In this document: in pieces, positions 1 to 10,680 of the stretch | How positions within the stretch are numbered: position 1 is the stretch's first letter | Layout: the number at the start of each line of letters is the position of its first letter | NCBI RefSeq assembly: GCF_050003625.1 | Contig: NC_134397.1 | Location: 96,079,562-96,143,561 of the forward strand | Length of the DNA: 64,000 nucleotides | From: Haematobia irritans | Lineage: Eukaryota; Arthropoda; Insecta; Diptera; Muscidae | Direction of reading: 5' to 3' | Program-made: the position numbers and the translations under genes | The notes under the pieces: generated by a model | Told to the model about the DNA's origin: nothing | Database searches by the model: none | What the model saw: the letters and a program-made list of their open reading frames with translations, nothing else

Positions 1-215
1 TGACAAAATTGTCTATAGAAATAAAATGTTGACAAAATTTTCTACAGAAATAAATTTTTTACAAAATTTTCTATAGAAATAAAATTTTGACAAAATTTTC
101 TATGGAAATAAAATGTTGACAAACATTGCTATAGAAATAAACTTTTTACAAAACTTTCTATAGAAATGAAATTTTGACAAAACTTTCTATAGTAATAAAA
201 TTTGACAAATTTTAC
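1..215. repeat. AT-rich minisatellite, about 29-bp unit
   Basis: About seven degenerate copies of a unit reading tctatagaaataaaatttt followed by gacaaaatt. A similar array recurs at 22,070-22,345. No coding content. The array runs off the left edge, so its full length is unknown. Confidence 0.85.
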
Positions 216-1394
216 ATGGCTGTTAGAGGCCATATACTAACGAAATGTACCAAATTTCAACCGCATCGGATGACTTTTGCTCCTCCAAGAGGCTCCGGAG
301 GTCAAATCTGTGGATCGGTTTATATGGGAGCTATATATAATTATGGACCGATATGGACCAATTTTTGCATGGTTGTTAGAGACCATATACTAACACCACG
401 CACTAAATTTCAATTGGATCGGATGAATTTTGCTCATCCAAGAGGCTCCAGAGTTCAAATCTGGGGATCGGTTTATATGGGAGCTATATATAATTATGGA
501 CCGATATGGACCAATTTTTGCATGCTTGTTAGAGACCGTATACTAACATCAGGTACCCAATTTCAAACGGATCGGATGAATTTTGCCCCTCCAAGAGGCT
601 CCGGAGGTCAAATCTGGGGATCGGTTTATATGGGAGCTATATATAATTATGGACCGATATGGACCAGTTTTTGCATGGTTATTAGAGACCATATACTAAC
701 ACCACGTACCAAATTTCAATCGGGTAGGATGAAGTTTGCTCCTCCAAGAGGCTCCGGAGGTCAAATCTGGGGATCGGTTTATATGGGAGCTATATATATT
801 TATGGACCGATATGGACCAATTTTTGCATGGTTGTTAGAGACCGTATACTAACATCAGGTACCAAATTTCAACCGGATCGGATGAATTTTGCCCCTCCAA
901 GAGGCTCCGGAGGTCAAATCTGGGGATCGGTTTATATGGGGGCTATATATAATTATGGACCGATATGGACCAATTTTTGCATGGTTGTTAGAGACCGTAT
1001 ACTTAGACCACGTACCAAATTTCAACCGGATCGGATGAATTTTGCTGCTCCGGAAGGCTCCGCAAGCCAAATTTGGGGATCGGTTTATATGGGGGCTATA
1101 CGTAAACGTGGGCCGATATGGCCCATTTTCAATACCATCCGACCTACATCAATAACAACTACTTGTGCCAAGTTTCAAGTCGATAGCTAGTTTCGTTCGG
1201 AAGTTAGCGTGATTTCCACAGACGGACGGACAGCCGGACAGACGGACGGACGGACGGACATGCTTAGATCGACTCAGAATTTCACCACGACCCAGAATAT
1301 ATATACTTTATGGGGTCTTAGAGCAATATTTCGATGTGTTACAAACGGAATGACAAAGTTAATATACCCCCATCCTATGGTGGAGGGTATAAAA
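216..1394 (+). mobile_element. DINE-1/mini-me-like repeat with six 153-bp tandem units
   Basis: The block contains tandem copies of a unit with 'ggatcggtttatatgggagc'. Their starts at 312, 465, 618, 771, 924 and 1077 are spaced exactly 153 bp. Because 153 is a multiple of 3, the repeat reads open as a 338-residue frame that is not a gene. It is followed by a GACG/GACA tetranucleotide run (about 1,217-1,261) and a tail with 'gtggagggtataaaaa'. That tail resembles the end of the copy at 53,176-54,590. A tandem core, a (GTCY)n proto-microsatellite and a terminal TATACCC...GGGTATA pair match what is known of dipteran mini-me/DINE-1 Helitron-related elements. Assignment to that superfamily is inference. 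Confidence 0.7.
1217..1261. repeat. (GTCY)n-type microsatellite
   Basis: Run of gacg/gaca tetranucleotides inside the 3' part of the DINE-1-like element. The same position in other copies carries a similar run (12,186-12,237; 54,423-54,442; 62,530-62,575). Confidence 0.85.
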
Positions 1395-2372
1395 AGACGA
1401 AACTCATTATGGGATGCGATGCGAATGCACATCATAGTATATGGGGAAGTAGTGATACTAATGCAAGGGGAGAGTCGCTAATAGAGTTTATTTTGCGTAC
1501 TAATCTGGTAGTTTGCAACAAGGGAGATGTCCCAACCTTTGTCACTAAAAACAGGCAAGAGGTTTTGGACATCACCTTGGCCTCGCAAGAACTGAATGAA
1601 ATGATATCTGAGTGGCAGGTTTTAAGTGAACACAGCTTCTCAGATCATCGCTACATCAGTTTCAAATTTGATGTTCATATCACCAAGATCATATTTCCGC
1701 CAAATGTTAGGAAAGTTGACTGGAATAGATATAGGGAATCGTTCAATATGATGATACCGGAAATAACAGAGACAAATATGAGAAATGTGCAAGATATCGA
1801 ACACGCAGTGGAGCGGATTACTAAGGCCTTCAACATCTCACTGAAAGCTGCATGCCCTAGAGGGAAGCCAAGAGGGAAAAATCAACCACCATGGTGGTCT
1901 ACGGAATTAAGTAATATGAGGAAATCCTGCAGGAAGCTCTTTAACAAGGCAAAGTCCACCAGAGCCCCAGCGGACTGGGACGCTTACAAGAAGAATCTGA
2001 GAGGATACAAGCGAGAACTGAGAAAGGCTCAGCATAACTCTTGGAATGATTACTGCAGCAGTATTGAGAATACATCCTAGGCTTCCAGACTACGGAAGGT
2101 TCTAGCATCCACCAACTCCGCTCCAGGTTTCATTAAAACATCGGAGGGAAATTGGACAACGTCCAGTGAGGAGACGCTGGAGGTACTATTAGACACACAT
2201 TTTCCTGGAAATCAGACGGTTGAACCATGTACTGGCGGTACCACAGTTGCTCAGCGGTCGTTTCCTGTCGAGGAAATTGTATCGGAAACTAGAATAAGAT
2301 GGGAGCTAAATAGCTTTGGACCATTCAAATCCCCCAGACCTGATGGAATTACTCCGGCGGAGTTACAAGCAG
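1395..2372 (+). pseudogene. LOA-type LINE copy 1, part 1 (endonuclease to early RT, 5' truncated)
   Basis: Reads KTKLIMGCDANAHHSIWG and continues collinearly with the endonuclease half of the full-length element at 2,373-7,395, at high identity. It is 5' truncated: homology starts directly after the end of the DINE-like repeat, so the in-frame start at 1,334 is chimeric and not real. The frame is closed by TAG at 2,078-2,080, where the younger copy has a Glu codon. The endonuclease SDHRYI motif and the PPWW linker are visible. It is interrupted at 2,372 by insertion of the younger copy and resumes at 7,396, with the 8-9 bp acaagcag present at both junctions. Confidence 0.9.
2364..2372. repeat. 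Target-site duplication, left copy (tacaagcag)
   Basis: Matches 7,396-7,404 and bounds the full-length LINE. The leading t may instead belong to the 3' tail, so the duplication is 8-9 bp. A duplication of this kind is the expected product of target-primed reverse transcription. Confidence 0.85.
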
Positions 2373-2408
2373 ACAGAACAGTTTCAACCGTCGAACTGAA
2401 CGGACGTG
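2373..2408 (+). promoter_or_regulatory. Putative internal pol II promoter with DPE at LINE 5' end
   Basis: The element begins acagaacagtttc and carries ggacgtg at 2,402-2,408. That fits the RGWCGTG downstream promoter element used by fly non-LTR elements. If +1 is the A at 2,375 the DPE lies at +28, the canonical spacing. There is no TATA box. This is inferred from sequence only. Confidence 0.5.
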
Positions 2409-2484
2409 TTTTCTAATAGCGGAGTATTTCATCGTAATAAGTACTTATTACGAATTTCACGTGTGGTGGAAATAATAAACCACC

Positions 2485-3708
2485 ATGCAGCGAAATTCAA
2501 AGTCATCCACTGGGTTGCTAACTTCAGGGCCCAGTGGACGGGTAACGACTGAAGTTATAAATTTGGGCAGCGACCAAGAGTCAGGCCCAATTAGTCGACC
2601 TGTAGATGGGTCGACTGGCGGTGACACTTTGGCAAGTCGAACCTTTTCTAAGGTGACGACATCAAAAGGAGGCAATCCCTCTAGAAAGAGATTCAAGGAA
2701 CGAAGAAATGCTTTGTTTATCCTAAAGAAATTAGGATCAGTCGACCCAAGCACGTTGTCGGCTAAGCAAAGCGATTCCTTAAAATGGGCTCAAGGAATTC
2801 TTGAAGCTGGAAAAAGGGAACGATCACCGGATGAGCTGCCATCCTCTAAACGGGATCAAAGATCGTTTGCCTCAGTTGCAAAAGACAGCCTTGTGATGGC
2901 TATTATTAATAAAGGAGCATTGGACGGTATGATTCCAAGGCAAAAATGGGGGGAAATTGAGAACGCGATGTCTGGTTTCTACTCAGAGGTGCGAAAAAAG
3001 TTTCCCGGACCAAGTCCTCGACGGCAAGATGCCGGATGGTATCAAGGACGATATAAGTTAATAGCTTTTGCAGACCAGAGGTCTATGGATTGCTTTAAAG
3101 CTGCATTGATGCTAATTGGTGAAGTTTGGGAAGGAGCCGCTTTGGAGTTAGTCGATAAAAAAGACATACCGGCTAAACCTAGAGCACATGCATGGATACC
3201 GGCAAACCCTCCTGATCCTGAGTCAATACTAGAGAGACTAAAAGAATGTAACCCAGATCTTCCAACCGCCGATTGGAAGGTTGGTCGTTTGGATGAGGTG
3301 GATGGACCAAGACGACATGCGGTGTTTATATTAAACATAGAGTCGCTGCCACATCTAGTCCAGACCCAAGGACGCGTAAGTTATGGCTTTCATGATATCC
3401 ATATGAAGGTATACAAAAGCGATCAGCCAAAGGATACCGAAACGGACAAGCCTCCGGTAGAGTCAGCAGTGAAAAAATCTCCTAGCGAAGCCGAAGGAGA
3501 CATAAAACCTGCAGACTATGGCGAAAATCATATGCGGGAAGTTTCTACAGGCTCAAGCCTCACCAAAGCTGAACCGCGGATTGTTGCGAGAGTCACCGAG
3601 ATCTGTGAAGAGGAAGCCCTTGATGACTCAATTGAAGCGGCTGATGTGACGGTGGTTGAAAATTTGGATGGTTCTACGGTTCCTCCAGATAAATCTTCAC
3701 CATTGTAA
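2485..3708 (+). CDS. LINE ORF1 protein (nucleic-acid-binding, LOA type)
   Basis: 407 residues, intact. The start ATG sits in a good context (accaccATGc) 112 bp from the element start. The N-terminal third is Ser/Gly/Lys-rich and basic. The middle (about residues 130-310: SLVMAIINKGALDGMI...W...LELVD...RHAVFILN) looks like the globular ORF1 domain annotated in insects as DUF4780. The C-terminal 100 residues are acidic and low complexity. No CCHC zinc knuckle is visible, unlike I-clade ORF1. The expected role is RNA chaperone or RNP assembly for retrotransposition. The stop overlaps ORF2 by 41 nt, in a different frame. The family name is tentative. Confidence 0.8.
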   Translation: MQRNSKSSTGLLTSGPSGRVTTEVINLGSDQESGPISRPVDGSTGGDTLASRTFSKVTTSKGGNPSRKRFKERRNALFILKKLGSVDPSTLSAKQSDSLKWAQGILEAGKRERSPDELPSSKRDQRSFASVAKDSLVMAIINKGALDGMIPRQKWGEIENAMSGFYSEVRKKFPGPSPRRQDAGWYQGRYKLIAFADQRSMDCFKAALMLIGEVWEGAALELVDKKDIPAKPRAHAWIPANPPDPESILERLKECNPDLPTADWKVGRLDEVDGPRRHAVFILNIESLPHLVQTQGRVSYGFHDIHMKVYKSDQPKDTETDKPPVESAVKKSPSEAEGDIKPADYGENHMREVSTGSSLTKAEPRIVARVTEICEEEALDDSIEAADVTVVENLDGSTVPPDKSSPL

Positions 3709-6700
3709 GGCCGCTTGTGCTGCCTTAAAAGTTCTCCTGATGAAAGGAGACATAGATATAGTTCTTATTCAAGAACCATACATATATAAGAACAAGATCT
3801 GTGAATTAAGCACTCCGGGTTTCAAACTTTTGCATAATACCGGTAACGATATAAATCGAGCATGTATAATTGCTAAAAACGAACTAAACATGTTTCTGCT
3901 TCCTTCATTGAGCAATGCAGACACTGTCGTAGCCAGTCTAGAGATATCCACATGCAAATATTGGGTATCTTCGGTCTACATGGGACATGATAGGGAGATG
4001 CCACCCTGTGCCGTTAAGACCTTAGTTGAGGAGTCACTAAAAACAAAGACAAAACTCATTATGGGATGCGATGCAAATGCACATCATAGTATTTGGGGAA
4101 GTAGTGATACTAATGCAAGGGGAGAGTCGCTAATAGAGTTTATTTTGCGTACTAACCTGGTAGTTTGCAATAAGGGAGATGCACCAACCTTCGTCACCAG
4201 GAACAGACAAGAGGTTTTGGACGTAACGTTGACCTCTCCGGAACTGAATGATAAGATATCTGAGTGGCAAGTTTTGAGGGATCATAGCTTCTCAGATCAT
4301 CGCTACATCAGTTTCAGATTGGCTGTTCGTACTTCAAAGACCATATTTCCGCCAAATGTTAGGAAAGCTGATTGGAATAGGTATAGGGAATCGTTCAATT
4401 TGATGATACCGGAAGTGCCGGAGACAAATATAAGCACTGTGCAAGATATCGAACACGCAGTGGAGCGGATTACTAAGGCCTTCAACATTTCACTGAACGC
4501 TGCATGCCCTAGAGGAAAACCAAGGGGAAAAAATCGGCCGCCATGGTGGACTACGGAGTTAAGTAATATGAGGAAATCCTGCAGGAAGCTCTTTAATAAA
4601 GCAAAGTCCACAAGAGCTCCGGAGGATTGGGACACTTACAAGATGAATCTGAGAGAATATAAACGAGAACTGAGAAGGTCTCAACAAAACTCTTGGGATG
4701 ATTACTGTAGCAGTATTGAAAATACGTCAGAGGCTTCCAGACTACGGAAGGTACTAGCATCCACTAACACCGCTCCAGGTTTCATTAAAACATCGGAGGG
4801 AAATTGGACAACGTCCAGTGAGGAGACGTTGGAGGTACTTTTGGACACACACTTCCCTGGAAATCAGACGGTTGAACCATGTTCCGGCGGTGTAACAGAG
4901 GCTCAGCGATCATTTCCTATCGAGGAAATTGTGTCGGAATCTAGAATAAAATGGGCTTTAAATAGCTTTGGACCATTCAAATCCCCTGGACCTGATGGAA
5001 TTACTCCGGCGGAGTTACAGGCAGTGGCTGAAAGAATTATCCCCTGGTTGACGGTGATATATAAACAATGTGTAAACTTAGCATATATTCCAGAAAAGTG
5101 GAGGGAAACAAAAGTTGTCTTCATACCTAAAGCAGGAAAAGCCTCTCACTCGAGTGCGAAGGATTTCCGACCAATCAGCTTATCCTCATTCCTACTTAAG
5201 ACCCTGGAGAGGATGATAGACATGTATCTTAGAACTAGCGTGGATTCAAGTTTGCTCTCGAAACGACAGCATGCATACTCGAAGGGCAGGTCTACTGAGA
5301 CCGCATAGCATGAACTGGTCAGCTTTATTGAAAGCTCACTATCTGTCAAAGAATACACAATCGTAGCTTTTCTAGACATCGAAGGGGCGTTCAATAATGT
5401 CCATCCGAGCTCGATATTAAATGGACTGACAACTCTGAATGTTGATCCATGTATACTCAGGCTGTTAGACGAACTTCTAATAAAGAGACGTATTTCAGCC
5501 ACACTAGGGCAAGCAAACATACAAAGGTATGTGAACAGGGGCACTCCCCAAGGAGGAGTTCTATCACCTCTTCTTTGTAATGTTGCTATAAACAACCTTC
5601 TGGTTTCTCTAGAAAAAGAAAGGATAAAAGTGGTGGCATACGCAGATGATGTGGCGCTAGCAGTCAGGGGAAAATTCCCATCCACAATCAGAGATATTAT
5701 ACAGAGAGCTCTCCGGATGATTGAGAAATGGGCGAAAGATAATGGTCTTGGGGTAAATCCAGCAAAGACAGAAATAGTCATGTACTGCAAAGATCGCAAA
5801 ACTCCCACGGTTAGGCCCATTTCCTTAGGGGGTACTGAAATTCCCTTTGGTGAGTGTGCAAAATACCTTGGCGTTATTTTGGACAGGAATCTGAATTTTA
5901 GGTTTAATATTGAAGAGAGGGCGAGAAAAGCCACGGTAGCTTTGTACTCGTGCAAAAAGGCAATAGGGAAAAAGTGGGGACTAAGACCAAAAATTGTGCA
6001 TTGGCTATACACGGCAGTGGTTAGACCTATAATGCTATATGGTGTTGTAGTCTGGTGGCCGGCACTTCAGAAACCGACTTGTTTAGATAAAGTTCAGCGT
6101 ATGGCGAGCTTATGTATCTCAGGCGCATTTAGTAAGACAGGAACAGACTCCCTTAATGTCATGCTACATCTATTGCCTTTAGACATTTTGGCCAAACAGT
6201 CAGCTGCAACAACGGCTGTGCGGTTGCGCGAGCTATCGCTGTGGTCGGAAAAAATGTACGGTCATAGTTCGGTCCTCAAAGTAATGCCAGATGTGCCTAA
6301 CGTAGTGGATTACACCCTGGCAAAACCACTTTTCGACAAAAAGTTTGAAACTCTAATTCCCAACAGTGAGGCGTGGTGTACACAGACCCCGGGGAATAAA
6401 AGATATATAGATTTCTATACTGATGGCTCCAAATTGAATGGACAAGTGGGGTTCGGAGTATATTCTAAAGATCTGGAAATTCGAATAGCGAAAAGATTAC
6501 CTAATCACTGTAGTGTTTTTCAGGCTGAAATATTGGCAATAAGAGAGGTGGTGAACTGGCTGAGAAGTAATGTTCCAACAAATATTGGCATTAATATATA
6601 CTCAGACAGTCAACCTGCAATAAAATCCTTGGACTCTGTGTTCCTTAACTCAAAAACGGCCATAGACTGCCGCAAAACTCTCAACGAGATGGCTGAGCAG

Positions 6701-7258
6701 TACAATATTCACCTAATATGGGTGCCTGGTCATAGGAACATACCGGGGAACTGTGAAGCAGATGTGTTAGCAAGGCTAGGAACTACCTTACATATTCCAG
6801 GGGAACTAGAATCTGTTGGTATGCCTCTGGCCACCTGCAAGCTCTTACTGCGTGAGAAGGCTGTTATGATGGCCAATATTCGATGGGAAAATTGCAAGGG
6901 TTGTAACGACACCAAGCAAATATGGCCCCATTTAAACTTAAACCGCACACTAGATATGCTAGAGTTCTCAAGGCGTCAGATAGCACTCCTAATATCTGCT
7001 ATAACGGGTCGCTGCCTGATAGGCGAATTTGCAAAAACTATAGGTGCGAAGTATAATGACTATTGTATAAGCTGTCATGACGTGGAGGAAAAGGAATCAA
7101 TTAAACACCTCTTGTGTGAGTGTCCTGCTTTTTGTGTAAGGCGTAAGCGAATTTTAGGAGCATATAGCTTTAGATTACTGGCTGACCTGGAAAACGTTAA
7201 CTTAAGCAGTTTGTTAATGTTTTTGGAGCAATCTGGTTGGTTCCACAAAAGTAAATAA
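3668..7258 (+). pseudogene. LINE ORF2: endonuclease-RT-RNase H, one in-frame stop
   Basis: One frame runs from the first ATG (3,668; the frame opens at 3,650 after a TGA) to 7,258. It is interrupted only by TAG at 5,306-5,308, where the older copy has a Leu codon (7,685 region). An AP-type endonuclease occupies about residues 1-230 (LQINLHHCKAA, IQEPYIY, GCDANAHH, SFSDHRYI). RT follows (PGPDGITPAEL, DIEGAFNNVHP, GTPQGGVLSPLL, YADDVALAV). A C-terminal RNase H is present (FYTDGSKL, AEILAI, YSDSQ, HRNIPGNCEADVLA). A Cys/His cluster near the end (CISCHDVEEKESIKHLLC) follows RNase H. ORF2 starts inside ORF1 in the +1 frame, suggesting reinitiation or frameshifting. Length, about 1,196 codons, is normal. 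The single stop could be a mutation or a sequencing error. Confidence 0.9.
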
Positions 7259-7395
7259 TAGAGAAGGTTCAGTGGTTAAGACTAGAAGTGCCCATATGTA
7301 ATAGGTACTTTTAGTTAAATGTGGTATCACAATGGACTGAATAGTCTAAGTGAGCCTGAAATTTAATCGGGCTGCCACTTTAAGCTAACCTAACC
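7259..7395 (+). other. LOA LINE 3' UTR and taacctaaccta tail
   Basis: Contains 'tggtatcacaatggactga', 'agtctaagtgagcctga' and 'cgggctgccac' before the tail. The same block ends LINE copy 1 (14,190-14,256) and the SINE (23,261-23,331). It is therefore the likely recognition sequence for the LINE reverse transcriptase. Confidence 0.85.
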
Positions 7396-9543
7396 TACAA
7401 GCAGTAACTGAAAAAATTATCCCCTGGTTGTCCGCGATAATTAAAGGATGTATCAACTTATCATATATCCCAGGAAAGTGGAGGGAAACAAAAGTCGTTT
7501 TCATACCTAAAGCGGGAAAAGCCTCTCACTCGAGGGCGAAGGATTTCCGACCAATCAGCTTATCCTCATTCCTACTTAAGACTCTGGAGAGGATGATAGA
7601 TATTTATCTTAGAAATAGCATCGATTCAAGTTTGTTCTCGAAACGACAGCATGCATACTCGAAGGGCAGGTCTACTGAGACCGCATTACATAAACTAGTC
7701 AGCTTTATTGAAAGCTCACTATCTGTCAAAGAATACACAATCGTGGCGTTTCTAGACATCGAAGGGGCGTTCAATAATGTCCATCCGAGCTCGATATTAA
7801 ATGGACTGACAACTCTGAATGTTGATCCATGTATACTCAGGCTGTTAGACGAACTGCTAATGAAGAGACGTATTTCAGCCGCACTAGGACAAGCAAACAT
7901 GCAAAGGTATGTGAACAGAGACACTCCCCAAGGAGGAGTTCTATCACCTCTTCTTTGGAATGTTGCTATAAATAACCTTCTGGTTACTCTAGAAAAAGAA
8001 AGGATAAAAGTGGTGGCATACGCAGATGATGTGGATCTGGCAGTCAGGGGAAAATTCCGATCCACAATCAGAGATATTATTCAGGGGGCCCTCCGGATGA
8101 CTGAGAAATGGGCGAAAGACAATGGTCTTGGGGTAAATCCTGCAAAGACAGATTGGTCATGTACTGCAAAGATCGCAAAACTCCCACGGTTAGGCCTATT
8201 TCCTTAGGGGGTATTGAAATTCCCTTTGGTGAGTGTGCAAAATATCTTGGCGTTATTTTGGACAGGAAGTTGAACTTTAAGCTTAATATTGAAGAAAGGG
8301 TGAGAATAGCAACGGTAGCTTTGTACTCGTGCAAAAAGGCAATAGGAAAAAAGTGGGGACTAAAACCAAAAATTGTGCATTGGCTATACACGGCAGTGAT
8401 TAGACCTATAATGCTATATGGTGTTGTAGTCTGGTGGCCGGCACTTCAGAAACCGACTTGTTTAGATAAAGTTCAGCGTATTGCGTGTTTGTGTATTTCA
8501 GGCGCATTCAGCAAGACAGGAACAAATTCCCTTAATGTCATGCTGTATCTATTGCCTTTAGACATTTTGGCCAAACAGTCAGCTGCAACAACGGCTGTGC
8601 GGTTGCGAGAGCTATCGCTGTGGTCGGAAAAAAGTTACGGTCACAGTTCGGTCCTCAAAATAATGCCAGATGTGCCTAACGTAGTGGATTACACTTTGGC
8701 GAGTCCACTTTTCCACAAAAAGTTTGAGACTCTAATCCCCAACAGTGAGGCGTGGTGCACACAGACCCCGGGGAATAAAGAATATATAGATTTCTACACT
8801 GACGGCTCCAAATTGGAAAGACAAGTGGGGTTCGGAGTATATTCTAATGATCTGGAACTTCGAATAGCGAAAAGATTACCTAATCACTGTAGTGTTTTTC
8901 AGGCTGAAATATTAGCAATAAGAGAGGTGGCGAATTGGCTGAGAAGTAATGTTCCAAAAAATGTGGGCATTAATATATACTCAGACAGTCAACCTGCAAT
9001 AAAATCCTTGGACTCTGTGTTCCTCAACTCGAAAACGGTCATCGACTGCCGCAAATCTCTCAATGAGATGGCTGAGCAGCACAATATTCACCTAATATGG
9101 GTGCCAGGCCATAGGAACATACCGGGGAACTGCGAAGCAGATGAGCTAGCAAGGCTAGGAACTACCTTACATATTCCAGGGGAACTAGAATCTGTTGGTA
9201 TGCCCCTGGCTACCTGCAAGCTCATGCTGCGTGAGAAGGCTGTTATGGAAGCAATGGTTCGATGGGAGAATTGCAAGGGTTGTAACGACACCAAGCAAAT
9301 ATGCCCCCATTTCAACTTAAACCGCACACTAGTTATGCTAATGTTCTCGAGACGTCAGATATCACTCCTGATATCTGCTATAATGGGTCGCTGCCTGATA
9401 GGCGATTTTGCAAAACCTATTGGCGCGAAGTATAATGACTATTGTATGAGCTGTCATGATGCGGAGGAAAAAGAATCAATTAAACACCTCTTGTGTAAGT
9501 GCCCTGCATTTTGTGTAAAGCGCAAGCAACTTTTAGGAGCATA
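7396..9543 (+). pseudogene. LOA-type LINE copy 1, part 2 (RT and RNase H)
   Basis: Direct continuation of the fragment ending at 2,372. RT core (LDIEGAFNNVHP, DTPQGGVLSPLLWN, YADDVDLAV) is in one frame up to about 8,150. A 1-bp deletion near 8,151-8,157 (relative to copy 2) then shifts the frame, and the rest (RT thumb, RNase H with FYTDGSKL, YSDSQ, GHRNIPGNCEADELA) reads from 8,155 on. It breaks off at 9,543, where a long-TIR element is inserted, and ends at 14,021-14,256. Confidence 0.9.
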
Positions 9544-10099
9544 TGCTAGATGGGGTCACGGCCTAAAGGAAAAAAAGTTGATGCGGTCACCCCCCAGTTT
9601 TGTAGCATATTCGAAGACAATTTCAGAACACCAAAACTTTTTTTTTCCGTGCACCCTACGACCCCCCGAAATACAATTTATTGTGCTGTGTCGTCCTTTG
9701 ACGTCCGATTGGAAAGAAACGCATATCGTTGTTCGTGGTTGATCAAGGGCTATATTTCGTGCAATGGTCATTTTTGACTCCGACGTCAAATTTGATTTTT
9801 AATTTTGTTATTTCGCTTCGTATACCCCTATGATGCCCATTTCTGATAACCATTATAAAGATCTTAACAAAATATGAAACTTTTGCTTTTGAAGTATTTA
9901 CTTATATTCGTAAACAAAAAAGTTACAGATATTTTAAAAAGGCAATAGGTCACCCTACACACCACGAAATAGTTTTTGCTGTGTTGTCATGATGTCCGAT
10001 CGAAACCACATGCACATCGTTATTTACATCTACGAAATTAGTTTATAATGCATTTAGAACACAAAACCTGTTTATCTGTAAATTTCTAACGGTACCTTT

Positions 10100-10107
10100 G
10101 TATACAT
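10100..10107. repeat. 8-bp target-site duplication, left (gtatacat)
   Basis: Identical to 13,490-13,497 immediately outside the inverted termini of the hAT-type element. An 8-bp duplication is characteristic of hAT transposition. Confidence 0.92.
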
Positions 10108-10272
10108 TAGAGGTGTGCGCGTGACACGAAATTTTCGTGACACGCGTGATTCACGCGTGAGTCACGTGATTCGTGAATGAAATTTTGACCAAATCACGTG
10201 AATGTGCGTGAATGGGACTGAACAAAAATGTGTCGTGCGTGATCGTGCGTGAACATCAAATTCTGTTCGTGA

Positions 10273-10660
10273 ATGTGCGTGAGTAATTTTTTTTCAAAAT
10301 CACGCTCACGACAAAATTCACGTTCACGAAAAAATTCACATTCTCGAAAAATTCACGCTCACGACAAAATTCACGCTCACGAAGAAATTCACGTTCACGA
10401 AGAAATTCACATTCACGAAAACTTCACACTCATGATGACATTCACTTTCACGAAAAATTCACGTTCACGAAAAATTCACGCTCACGAGAAAAGTCACGCT
10501 CACGAAGAAACTTACATTCACGAAAAATTCACGCTCACGATGAAATTCACGTTCACGAAAAAATTCACATTCACGAAATAATTCACCCTCACGAGAAATG
10601 ACACGTTCACGAGCCTATTTACGCTCACGACAAATATTATATTTACAAAAACGTCTTGCT
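10273..10660. repeat. TTCACG/CACGAA minisatellite (left arm)
   Basis: Degenerate 12-24 bp units of ttcacgctcacgaa type. They read open as a 102-residue His/Thr/Phe-rich frame that is a repeat artefact. Confidence 0.85.
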
Positions 10661-10680
10661 CACGATAAAAATTATGTATG

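Larger units (their letters stand above)
2373..7395 (+). mobile_element. Full-length LOA-clade-like non-LTR retrotransposon (copy 2)
   Basis: About 5.0 kb element flanked by tacaagcag (2,364-2,372 and 7,396-7,404). It has a short 5' UTR with an internal-promoter-like signal, ORF1, an overlapping ORF2 encoding endonuclease, reverse transcriptase and RNase H, and a 3' UTR ending in taacctaaccta rather than poly(A). ORF2 has only one in-frame stop (TAG, 5,306-5,308). The QEPYIY...CDANAHH...SFSDHRYI endonuclease style, the RNase H domain and an ORF1 without CCHC knuckles resemble the LOA/Bilbo/Baggins group of the I/LOA lineage. The clade call is from memory of family features and would need an RT phylogeny. 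It inserted into an older copy of its own family. Confidence 0.88.

Noticed and set aside
174..1190. 338-residue ORF
   Set aside because: Produced by a 153-bp tandem repeat of a DINE-like element; reads through repeat units with no domain and also has an open antisense frame.
1334..2080. Start codon at 1,334 for the LINE fragment
   Set aside because: The first ~20 codons are the end of the DINE repeat; LINE homology begins at about 1,395.
7428..9742. Functional second LINE ORF2
   Set aside because: Frameshift near 8,151-8,157 and termination inside an inserted element; the last ~60 codons to 9,742 are long-TIR element sequence.
10273..10581. 102-residue Ser/His/Lys-rich ORF resembling a low-complexity protein
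   Set aside because: Translation of the TTCACG/CACGAA minisatellite arm of a MITE.
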